A DNA stretch of 64,000 nt from Dentipellis sp. KUC8613 (Eukaryota; Basidiomycota; Agaricomycetes; Russulales; Hericiaceae), in contig NSJX01000035.1 in the NCBI GenBank assembly GCA_002286715.1, forward strand, positions 200,711 to 264,710, read 5' to 3'. The position numbers and the translations under genes were made by a program. The notes under the pieces are model-generated. The model did not search any database and was not told where the DNA came from. It saw nothing but the letters and a program-made list of their open reading frames with translations. Positions 22,373 through 32,126 of the stretch are shown here, piece by piece (positions within the stretch are counted from its first letter, which is position 1; each line of letters opens with the position of its first letter).

Positions 22373-23310
22373 GCTCGAGGCGCCGGGCTGGGCTTGTGGG
22401 GGTCGTTGGGCTTGGCTTGGGCTTCGCAACGCGGTGTCGCGGCGCATCGATGATGGGGCGGCATCACGGGGTGATGGAGGAGGTAGCCGTATTTCGCTGA
22501 TGCTTGGATGGGGTTTCAGGCCTGGCCTCAGGAGGCGCGCTGATGCAAGACTGATTGTGGTGGTGATTCATCCTGTACTCATAGCAAATTTCGTCTGTGC
22601 CGGCGCTGTATAGTAGTCGCATCCGTCTGCGGTTCTTCGTGTCGTTGTATGTAGAATGTTTTTTTTTCACCATGTCTATTCGACGCTGTTCAAAATGAAC
22701 GGAGGAGCGGCCGAGCCGAGGAGCGATTGAGGTCATGATGAAGCACGTACGTACGCTGTGATCGGATTGCGGGACGACGGTGGCGGTGCTTGTGTTGTTT
22801 GTCCCTGAGCACAATGCGCTTGTTGGTTCCCAGCGCCAACAAACAACACGACAACAATACGCTGTCAATCCGTGCCATTGTTCGTCTTTCGCACCGATGG
22901 CTGTGAATATACGCTTTTGTCATGGTCTTGGTGGCAGCAACGGCAGGACACGGGCACGCCGGACGTCAATGAGAACGCGGGCGGGGCGACAATGGTTAGC
23001 ATGTGGCTGTTGTGCTTGCCCGATCGGCATATGGAACGGTCCGTGCAAGGGCCAAGTGATGGTCCGGCGACGCTAGGAAACTCCACCCTGTGCTATAAAA
23101 GCCCCCGCGTGCGTCTCTTCCCCCATCCCTCTTTCTTCCCTTTTACCTTTCTTTCTCTTTCTCTCGCCAGGGTCTTGAGCAGTGCTCGCCCACCGTCACA
23201 GATCTTTAAACGACCTCGACGCCTCTTCTCCCTGCCGCACATTTACATTCTCTACCAGACAAACCTAACTTTCCTTGCACCCACCCCCGTTCATCATCAT
23301 CATCTTCAAC
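22373..23310. other. intergenic, promoter of wall-protein gene
   Basis: Contains the 3' flank of the BTB gene and the promoter of the gene at 23311. A pyrimidine-rich stretch (about 23110-23165) follows the TATA box, as in highly expressed basidiomycete genes. No additional gene seen. Confidence 0.55.
23094..23100 (+). promoter_or_regulatory. TATA box (TATAAAA)
   Basis: Consensus TATAAAA about 215 bp upstream of the ATG at 23311 and followed by a CT-rich tract. It fits a strongly expressed secreted-protein gene. Confidence 0.65.
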
Positions 23311-24461
23311 ATGGTTCAGATCTCCTCCCTCCTCGTTGCGTTGACCGCCGCGTCCGTTGCGCTCGCCGCGCCCACCGCGTTCCAGAAGCGCATCAACCAG
23401 GACACCATCGCCGCGAAGACCAAGTGGGAAGCCGCCTGTGTACGCCCCATCGCCGCCGCTCCCATGCTCTAACAATAACTCACGAAAATTTTCCACTCAC
23501 AGGACAAGGCTGGCGGAGGCCAGCAGTGCAACCCCATCGCCGTCAAGGCCGCTGCGACCCTCCTCGCGAACGCAGGCGACTGCGACCAGCAGGACAGCGC
23601 GGACGCGATGATCGACCTTGCCAAGACGCTCAAGAGCGACCCCGACATGATCACGCTCGCGCAGATCTTCGCGCAGCAGCCGCGCAACTCGGTACGCCGC
23701 CCCACCCGCGCGCCCTCCCACGCGTAAATAGTCTCTAACCCTCCGTTTTCGGCAGCCCAACTCCGTCTCCATTCCGTACTGCCAGACCGCGCCGAAGAAC
23801 TCGGAGCTGAACGGGCTCTTCCAGTGCCAGTTCTCCGGCGTCGACCCCAAGAACTTCGTCGGCGGCCTCAAGCCCGGCGCCAAGGGCACGCTCCCGCTCG
23901 GCAAGACGTCGCTCAACCCCGCCGGCTCGTGCCCCGCGCACACCAGCGGCCCCGTCCCCGACGGCGTCCAGCTCAACACGCTCGTGTCGACCCCCGGCGC
24001 CGGCTCCAGCTCCGGCTCGAGCGCCGCCCCCGCCAAGGCTGCCCCTGCGAAGGCCGCCCCCGCCGCGACGAACAACGCGGCGGCCAAGTCTGGCTCCAGC
24101 TCCAGCTCTGGCGGCTTCCAGCTCCAGAACGGCAAGGACGCGCAGAAGCTGAACGCCTCGTTCAAGTCCCTCAGCGCAAGCTCGTCCTGCACCAGTGCGT
24201 CTTTTTCCTCTCCTGCGTTCTCCCCGCGGACGATGCTGACCGCGCGGCATCACTCCAGGCGGCCAGGAGGCCTGCATCGACGGCAGCTTCGCGCAGTGCG
24301 ACAACGGCAAGTTCGTCGTCACGCAGTGCGGCGCGGGCACGACGTGCATCGCGCTCCCGCTCGTCAACAAGGCCGGCACGAGCATCGCCTGCACCACCAA
24401 CGCCGACGCGACCGCGCGCATCGCCGCGACCGGCGCGACCGGCGGGCTCACCGGCAACTGA
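23311..24461 (+). CDS. secreted CBM19-like chitin-binding wall protein
   Basis: Extracellular or wall protein. Four exons: 23311-23439, 23503-23691, 23756-24194 and 24259-24461 (introns 63, 64, 64 bp), 319 residues. A signal peptide covers residues 1 to about 19 (hydrophobic, ending SVALA) and is followed by a possible Kex2 site, FQKR. The middle is a Cys-containing helical region and a Ser/Ala/Pro-Lys-rich linker (APAKAAPAKAAP, then a Ser-rich tract). The C-terminal about 60 residues carry six cysteines in the CBM19-like pattern (ACIDGSFAQC, TQCGAGTTCIALP, IACTT). CBM19 modules bind chitin in ascomycete enzymes; here there is no catalytic domain, so a structural or chitin-binding role is inferred. 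A clear TATA box lies upstream. Confidence 0.85.
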
Positions 24462-27217
24462 GCACCGCGGCGCCGCCTCTCACTCTTACGCTCCCCACTC
24501 CCTGTTACGATATGATGACTGCACGGCGACCCCTTCGCTGGGTGCTCGTCCCCCCTCATGTTTTGTTGTGTTTTGTCTTGGTCTTTTTACCCTGCTTGAT
24601 GCGGGCTGCTTGCTTGTTTATTCACTCATTTACTTACGCCTCCTGGGAAGTTGGATCGCAAATTTACGGGTCCGCAACGCAATTGCTGTGGTGTCGTCGC
24701 AGAGGTACATGTATCTGTTACAGTATTTCTACGACTCTGCTTCGGAATTGCATTGTGAAAGTTTGCATCAGCGTTGGTTGTGCCGTGTGGATGTCGATTG
24801 GGGTGAGTCGTCGGTTGTTCGTAGGGGGCGTCGCTAGCGCTGATGCCAGGGACCTCGGGAGCCGGAGAAGGGTCGTACTTACTTACTGCTCTGCGCTTGG
24901 GATTGGATGCCGCCGGAATCGGTGCGTCACCGCGATCTGCCATGCGCGATTCATTTCAGCCCAGTCTTTCCTCCCCATCACGGTCTCTGCTCCTGGCACT
25001 CGGCCTCGCCACGCACACTGGCGCACCCGCTGTCCACACGCGCAGCACACGCGCGGCGCGGCTGCCTACGTCAATTATCCACGGTAACGGCGGTCGTCTT
25101 TCAACTGCGTGGATCAGTGATAATCATTGACTAGTGCCTGGAGGTCTGTCCAGTGTTTGTGCTCCCCGTTCTTCCTCTGCCGTAACGCGTAGCACGCTGA
25201 CGATCGCGATCTGCATGCGGACGTACAGATGCACGCATCGCTCGGCGTGTCCGATACGGCTTTGTTCGCAGGAGCCTCCGCGCGAGAAGGCATGGATCAC
25301 CCATGCCCGGTTACTGCGCATGCACTTTCGCCGTCCCGTCATGTAAGTAGATCCAGCAAGGTGATATACAGACCGAGACGAGGTCGTGCCGCACCGGGGT
25401 TACAGCATCTGGAGGCCGAGTTGGAGTCCAGCCAGATGGACTGGGCTTCTCTGCCGGGCGGCGGCGGTGGCGGGTTTGGGCGGCTCAGGGTGACGGTGAT
25501 ATCGCCCGGATTGATTTGAATTTACGTAGGAGACATGCTCACTCATGCTCGAAAGCGCTGACAGCATCTTGCACGGAGATTCAGGAGCGAAGGGCAGCGC
25601 AGAATAACTGTGGACGACCCTCCACCGTCAGTGCAAAAGCGACGCGAACGAGGGCGGTAAACACGGTCTGTCGCAGGACTGGAATGTATTCGAGCTGTGC
25701 TCGATGTGCCCGACGACGACGATATAAGGAGTAGGGAGCGATCTGTGTACACAAGTTGTGAGCGTCTTCTAATCTCGGCTTTGCAAGAGTCCATGGCATG
25801 GCCTATCTCGCCGGAGCCCGTGATGCAACCTTGGAAGCCCTCCAGCCGTTCGACTTTCCTCTTCTCAAAGACCTGCCCACAAACCCGACATCCTCGTCGG
25901 TTCCCTGGCTGCTGCACCATGTGCATCGCACGATCTTCCGGCTAGAGTGGTCAATGTAGTGGCAGCCCGCGACCTCAATATTCGAAGAGGATACCCAGCA
26001 TTGACCGAATCCATGGACTCGATCGATTCTCGCCGCACTGTACGAGTAGTACAGGGACGCATTTCGAAGGCAGAGCAGCGACCAGCGAGCCAAGCGAGAT
26101 CCACCGGAACGCCATTCGACAGTGTATTTGCAGCCAGTCGTGCTCGTGCGCCTCTCATGAAGCGGAGAGGTCGTCGCGTTCGACCACCGATGCAGTCCAT
26201 GTTAGTAGACTATCCGTCATTGATGAGCCTTGATCTGAATTTGCTCTAGGACCTGCTTCTTATTGTGGTCTACACAAACAGTGGTGCAGTTGCGTGGCGG
26301 TCTGGTGCCACGAAGGCAGAAGAGCGCAACTTCATGCAAGATCTGCCACGGTCTCGCCGCGTTCTATTGGTCGTCGGAGGCCTAGCTTCGCATCAAATCC
26401 TCGGAATGCAACCACGGCTGCGTCAAGGGGAGGGGCGGCGGGGGCGCTCGGTCAAGCAGATTGGCCAGGGAAGGTATGGCGGTGCGGCTAACGACACCAC
26501 GCATCTCGCGTTCTCTCGCTATCTACTGAATGCTCTCTATCATGAAATTAGTGAGACGGGTGTTCGCAGATACTTGATCGGTTGGAATGCATCTGAGGTC
26601 CGTTACTCGTGTGCTTCCCCATAAGTGAACTCCACTCACCAAACTCCCAATTTGTATGCGTACATGTAATTATTCTAGGACCAGGCAGCCCGGTACTCCG
26701 CGTCTCCACCCCGGCCTTGCCAGCATGGTGGTCGGGGGTTGGTGGACGGGCGACACATTCTGAGGTGACCTGTGATTCGGATGTCAGTGCGCGTACCGAG
26801 CAGCTTTCACAGGACACCCGTGGAAATCGAGACAGCTTCGGGTTTCTCCAATACATGAACGATTCCAGGTAACGCCACAAGGAGGATGGAGGTAGGTTGA
26901 CCGTCGTTCGTGTCGCCCAACGAAGATAGCATTCCTCAATGATTTCTACGAAACCATCGACTTCCGATAGCCTCGTAGATATGCCGTGCGCTGGCCCAGG
27001 GAAACTTCATCATATGCTCGAGCTGATACCGGATGTTCTCTGTACACAAAATACTCCGCTTGTTGCAGCCCAAGAATACAGATGCCGTACCGTGAAAACT
27101 GTTGTCGAGTATAATAAAATAGGTACTGACGGTTGTATGAGAGTACGTTTTGTTTGTGTGAATTTGTGTACAAAAGCGGGAGGATTCAGACGAAGTTCAA
27201 CGCGTCCCAGAGCAAGC
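24462..27217. other. intergenic, left flank of transposon; unassigned
   Basis: No gene I can support. Frames at 25697-25945, 25947-26249 and 26265-26624 (plus strand) look partly coding, but carry no recognisable domain and cannot be chained by splice sites. They may be decayed remnants of expanded families. The last 7-8 bases are the transposon target duplication. Confidence 0.4.
27211..27217. repeat. target-site duplication, left copy (AGCAAGC)
   Basis: AGCAAGC abuts the left TIR and is repeated exactly at 36676-36682, abutting the right TIR. If the preceding G (27210, matched by 36675) is counted, the duplication is 8 bp. The 7-bp reading keeps the two TIR ends symmetric. Confidence 0.88.
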
Positions 27218-28095
27218 CACCAAGGACGCTAGGTCTTAGTACCTAATTAGATATGTTGATCCCATCAAGTGTCCCTTATCTAGTTGGGGGTGCTCCCCCT
27301 CAAATGCAGCCCCGTGCGGGCTGCCCCAGAGACTCTCGTCCCGATTTGGAAACGGTCCCTCACTGATTCCCGGCAGTCCCCTGCGTGCCAGTCCCTTTCC
27401 GAATCCGGCCGCCCCGTACGGGGCTGCCCCCCAGGGCTTTTCCCTTTGCGGCGCCGCCCCGCCCTCAGCGTCGGGGACGCGCGCGCCCCTTCCCAATAGG
27501 GCTGCCCCCTACGGGCTGCCCCTCAGGGCTTTTCCCTTTGCGGCACCGNNNNNNNNNNNNNNNNNNNNNNNNNNNNNNNNNNNNNNNNNNNNNNNNNNNN
27601 NNNNNNNNNNNNNNNNNNNNNNNNNNNNNNNNNNNNNNNNNNNNNNNNNNNNNNNNNNTGCCCCCTACGGGCTGCCCCTCAGGGCTTTTCCCTTTGCGGC
27701 ACCGCCTCGCCCTCAGCGTCGAAGACGCGCGCGCCCCTTCCCAATCGGGCTGCCCCCTACGGGCTTCCCCCCAGGGTGCTCCCCTTTGCGGCACCGCCTC
27801 GCCCTCAGCGTCGGGGACGCGCGCGCCCCTTCCCAATCGGGCTGCCCCCTACGGGCTGCCCCTCAGGGTGCTCCCCTTTGCGGCACCGCCTCGCCCTCAG
27901 CGTCGGGGATGCGCGCGTTCTTTCCCAATCGGGCTGCTCCCCACGGGCTGCCCCACAGGGCATTCCTCTTGACGGGCGCTATCCTTACCTGGGTATATCG
28001 AAGGTGATTGAGCGCCTTCCGAATCGGGATGCCCTGCACGGGCTGAACGGTCCGTTTGCAGTAGCACCGCCCTTCGCTCTGAGTCCAGACTTTCG
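27218..28095 (+). repeat. left terminal inverted repeat with minisatellite
   Basis: The outer about 180 bp (from CACCAAGG) is followed by GC-rich units. The bases 27218-27548 match the reverse complement of the right end without any difference I could see. Unit phase points (the CCAA or CCGA of CTTCCCAAT) fall at 27399, 27493, 27741, 27833, 27925 and 28019, giving a 92-94 bp period outside the gap. The innermost unit is clearly diverged. The proline-rich frames across it are not genes. Confidence 0.9.
27549..27658. other. assembly gap (110 N) in left TIR
   Basis: 110 unknown bases inside the minisatellite. The flanking unit phases (27493 and 27741) are 248 bp apart, which is not a multiple of 92, so the gap length is a placeholder. 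Comparison with the right arm suggests 46 missing bases, or 46 plus whole units. Confidence 0.9.
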
Positions 28096-28231
28096 CATCA
28101 CACTTGTAATCTATCGAAATCAAATCTTATCTATGTTTATCTTATCTTATCAGACTGACTTCAAGAGCGAAAATCCTAAGTTGTCATTAAGCAAGGGTAA
28201 CAAAAGATATACTAATAAAGTTCGTCAAGGA

Positions 28232-30362
28232 TTACTGCAAGCTGCTATCTCCATCAGCACCGAGACCAACGCTGCCAGAATGGACCGAGGTCTCTGCCTG
28301 CCAATCAACGGGGCCGAGACGGAGCCTCTTGCTTGCGCGGACATCGTAGTCAACGGGCCATTCTTGAAGATGCTTGTTAGAGGTCAAGCCCATGGCGCTC
28401 TCGTTGGCTGTTGGCCACGAAACCTCGGCAAGTAAATCCGAGAGTCGCCCAGGCTGTTGCTCGGGCATATTCGGGAACTGATCATTAGCCATGTTGAACG
28501 AGAACAGCCCGTCGAGGCCGGCCAGCGCAGCCGTGCCTATCACGTTCTCGGCTCCCACCATGGCGTCGTCTTGCCGCGTTTCGACGGCGCAGTGGCCCTG
28601 AGTCTGTCCGGCGAGTGCATGCGGGGTATCGACAATCCCTGGGGGTGTTGCCTCAGTGCTTGTGGGACGGGGGACCACGAGTCTAAGAGCACTACTTGCG
28701 CCGCTTTCGGGATGGAACGGCGGGGTCGGCAGGATCGACGGGGTCGGCAGGGTCGGCGGGGTTGGCGGGGTTGGCGGGGTTGGCGGGATCGCTCCGGGAC
28801 CTCCTGCACGGCTTGGGGATTGCCTTGCGCCGTCGGCAGTCATCGTGCGGGATCCTCCTCGGCTGCGAGGGCTTGTCATGCGGGATTGTTCTATGCTGTC
28901 AGGAGTTATCGGCGCCGATTCTCCCGCTTCCATCGCCATTGAGGATCTGTCCGGCATGGCAGGTGCTGGGGAGCTGTCATCAGTCAGGCTGATGCAGTGC
29001 CCGCCGGGGTGGTACGAGGCGACAGCGGGAGGTGGGTTGGCCGCCTGCTCCCTTGGAGGACTGCCCGACGCCTTCTTAGCGGATTTTTTCGATTGCTTTG
29101 AGGATATGGGGAGGGGCTGTGGATCCAACGTCTTGTGCCAGAGGCCAGAGTCTCGCTTGATGTGCTCGGCCAGCTCCTCCTCTGAGAGCTTGCGGAGCTT
29201 GCAAGTTCCTTTGTACACGGCTTGAAAGACGAGCTCGAACTCGCCGTTGAGTGTGAAATCGGAGGGAGACATGAGGGTGGACAGCGGCCAACCCTCAATC
29301 ACGATACTGTGGAGGCGCGTGAGCTTGGCATCCCATTTGGCCCACTCAAGACGCAGGCGTTCGTGATCTGTGAGGAACGCTGTGCTATTGTGAGATTGGC
29401 GCGCGCGTGCAACAACAATCAATGCGTACCTAATTGCTGATGGAGCATTTGGATGATCAATGCTTTCATCGCCGACCGCCTCTGAGTGCCGTTCTTAGAA
29501 GCGCGGTCAAGGACAGCTAGATGATATCTCTGTAAGTTGGCACACGGAAAATGAAACCTCGAGTGGCGCACCGTCAATGCCCCCCTTGTTAACAGTGAAT
29601 GCCTCCAACCTCGAAGCAGTTTCCAGCGGATCGATACGCAGAAACTGGGCGATGAAGTCGTCGGCGCCTGGCGACGAAATGAACGTCGGTGAATACATTT
29701 GCGAGAGGGAGTCGCGGGCCGCAATCATGAAAAATTCGAGCCCACTACGAGTATGAGCATTTTTTAACTGCAAAATAAGTGAGTAGCAAGTACAAAAGAA
29801 GGACTAACAGTACTCACTTCTAGATGAATCCTGCTGATAATGGACCGGACATCGGCTGCTTGTGCTAGGGGCGTTCGAACGACTCCGGTATCTTTTGCAT
29901 CGCGATCTGCTTGAAGTTGTGAGCGGAGAGCCTCTTGCTGTTCCTCGGGAAGGCCTGCATAACCGCCGAGTTCCTTCCCCGCTTGCACGATAGTGATAAC
30001 GTCGGCCTTCGAGGGATCATTTTCCCCTTAGGGGGTGTAAGCGACTTGCTGCAAACGGAAGGCAAGATCGTAAACTCACATGACCCGTCTTCGACGCGCG
30101 CGCAGCAATGCACCCACGCGTTTGGGATGGTCGGTCGGCGCCGTTGCTTGAAAACCACACTGGATAGGTTGAGGAGCTTGGTGATCTCCTTGGGTGTCTT
30201 GTCGTGCCTCTCCGAAATGTCGTTGACGATGTCTTGAATTTTCTCGAGGCCGTCCACAATGTCGAGATTGAGACGGTGGGCGCTCAAGAACGCCAGATGT
30301 CTCTCTCGTTCTCTTACTTCGTCCGAATTCTGCACGAGGGGAGCACGAGGCGTAGATGTCAT
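28232..30362 (-). CDS. KDZ-element accessory protein B
   Basis: Function unknown, but it resembles a family of Agaricomycete hypothetical proteins that I associate with KDZ elements. Best model, five exons: 30362-30080, 30026-29818, 29767-29594, 29529-29430 and 29379-28232, 637 residues. The N-terminus is helical (DGLEKIQDIVNDI) and followed by basic KQRRRPTIPNAWVHC, which could be a DNA-binding (HMG-box-like) segment. The middle has QLQADRDAKDTG and SGLEFFMIAARDS; then HSIVIEGWPLSTLMSPSDF is followed by an acidic, Pro-rich tail with TPP repeats (about 28735-28800) and a basic KRLRL motif near the end. The third intron is the least certain: its donor GTTAAC is weak, but the obvious alternative at GTGCGC breaks the frame. 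Confidence 0.68.
28735..28800 (-). repeat. TPP-encoding tandem repeat inside accessory gene B
   Basis: Short GGGGTTGGC-type repeats (plus strand) that encode PTPPTPPT on the minus strand. An in-frame coding minisatellite. Confidence 0.8.
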
Positions 30363-30626
30363 CGCAGAGTCTACGGTAGATGTACACAGGGCAGAGCGCA
30401 GAGTTTGGGGCGAGTAAATGGAGCAAGCGAAGGATACGGACGGATGGAAGGACGGACGGACGGACACGTCGAGCGAACAGGACAAGAAAGAGAGGGAAAA
30501 GCGGCATGGAGGGGAATCAACGGGTACAAACACATACACATTATTATCGTACAGGTCCTAAGCGAGACGCACGTGAGTACATCATCAATTGAGATAGCAC
30601 CGCATACCATCATACAGCAGAATCAC

Positions 30627-31858
30627 TCAAAACATCCTCGCAAGTGCGCGAGATGTGCCGCCATTGAATCCCAAGCTCATGAGCTGGGCGACCCAGTCGA
30701 TGCGCGGACTGTGGGTGTAGATGTAGTGCACATCCTGCATGAGCTGGTTGTCAGCGTGAAGGGCGACGAGGAGGTCAATGACATCGTCGGGCAAGTCGAA
30801 ATCTTCTGCCTGCCCGCTTTGAAAAGAATTGCCGCGGCTATTATCGCCTTGAGTGTCGCTGTCCGTTGCCTTTCCTTTGCCTCTCGCTTTGGCATCTGTG
30901 GGCGAAGCTGGAGGCGATGGCGTGGGGGAGAACGACGGCGACGATGGAATGCCAGATGAAAATGAGAATGCTGAAGATGGAGATGGGCTGGGCGATGCAT
31001 GCGCGTGCTGCGACCCTGACGCAGGCTGCGATGGCGTAGGAGGGAAACCGTAGACCGGCGGCGGCGCAGACTGATGCGGACTGGACGAACGCGTGCTGGC
31101 CCGCGGGGTCTGCGGTGCAGTATCTGTGTTTGGGGGCACCTGGCTGGACCCTGACGAGGGCGTGAAGAGGTTGTCGGGCAAATCCTGGGAAGGGGGCAGC
31201 CTGATGGGCTCGAGCAACATATTGTTCCTCCTGAGATAGTGCGAGCCAACGGCTCGCTGACGCCAATCGCGGCCATACATTGGAGCGAGGGTGTTGCGGA
31301 TATCCCGCCGAAGGCGATCGAGGATGTCCTCGTACGCTGTGTTCCGCTCCAATGCCTGGCTGATGCAGAATACAACATTGTTCTGCATGATCTCTGCTCG
31401 AACCGGGGCCATTGCCTGCAAGGGTGACAACTCGCCCCGAATGTGAACCAGGAACGTGCTGACACCACACGAATACTCCAGCGCCGTTACCTGTGCCCAT
31501 GAATGACGAGGAGACGGGATCGTGAAGATCAACGCACCAGATCACGTATGAGGTTGATGAGCCTCTCCCGCGTCGCCCGCCGGTCTGTGGTCCTACGAAT
31601 GAAGGCTGTATGGAAGGCGGGATCCTGCGCTGGTGGCATAGTAGCCGGCATGTTCGCCCATCCCGCAACGCCTTGAGCGGTCAAGGCATACGCCTCGGGG
31701 CTCATCACGAGGAGCTCGCCTTGAAGTTGGCTGAGGTGCGAGTTCACCCACTGCTGGCAGATGACATGGTAGGGCGCAGGAGGAAGCTCTTGCAGCGGGG
31801 GCACATTCTGAGTGCCGTGGGTGTTGTTGGGAGGCGTTGGGGGCGGGGGAGCGGCCAT
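30627..31858 (-). CDS. KDZ-element accessory protein A, Pro/Ser-rich
   Basis: I do not recognise this protein. Two exons, 31858-31538 and 31490-30627, separated by a 47-bp intron, give 394 residues. The start is placed at MAAPPPP; an upstream in-frame ATG at 31942 would add 28 basic, less plausible residues. The N-terminus is Pro-rich (APPPPTPPN) and followed by a helical part (VNSHLSQLQGELLVMSPEAY, RATRERLINLIRDL), a region with ILDRLRRDIRNTLAPMYGRD, a long Ser/Pro low-complexity tract with KARGKGKA, and an acidic C-terminal helix (DLPDDVIDLLVALHADNQLM). It lies between the transposase and accessory gene B in the same orientation, so a role in transposition or in its control is inferred only from position. 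Confidence 0.7.
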
Positions 31859-32126
31859 CGATGAAGGTGGTTGAGAGCTAAGACGCGCGGAAACTCGTCT
31901 GGCACTGTAATCGGATCTCGTGTGTCGACACATTCTCACCATTTATCCACCACTTTTCCAACACTCAAGAGCAGGCTAAATTCCCGTTATTCACCACAAT
32001 ATTTCAGAAGGTATACCATGTCAAGATCATTCATGAAATGTATTTAGTTTACATGTTCACTCCGGAAGAACACACGCGAGTAGCAAGATGCGCGTTTTCG
32101 TGACTGCACGAAAGATTTATGCTATA

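Noticed and set aside
21457..22500. 347-residue Arg/Ala-rich frame
   Set aside because: Alternative frame over exons 2-3 of the BTB gene. The BTB frame shows the family motifs and correct splices.
25697..26624. Possible gene left of the transposon
   Set aside because: Several medium frames look partly coding, but none has a domain, and no GT-AG chain joins them. Left as unassigned.
27210..27217. 8-bp target duplication GAGCAAGC suggesting an hAT element
   Set aside because: The termini do not match hAT ends, the internal transposase has KDZ landmarks, and the eighth base is explained by TIR symmetry. The 7-bp reading is preferred, with 8 bp kept as an alternative.
27385..27972. Long proline-rich open frames in the left TIR (and mirror frames at 35646-36299)
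   Set aside because: They arise from the 92-bp array (no stop codon in several frames of a GC-rich unit), shift frame between units of unequal length and run across the N gap. They have no start context or conserved domain.
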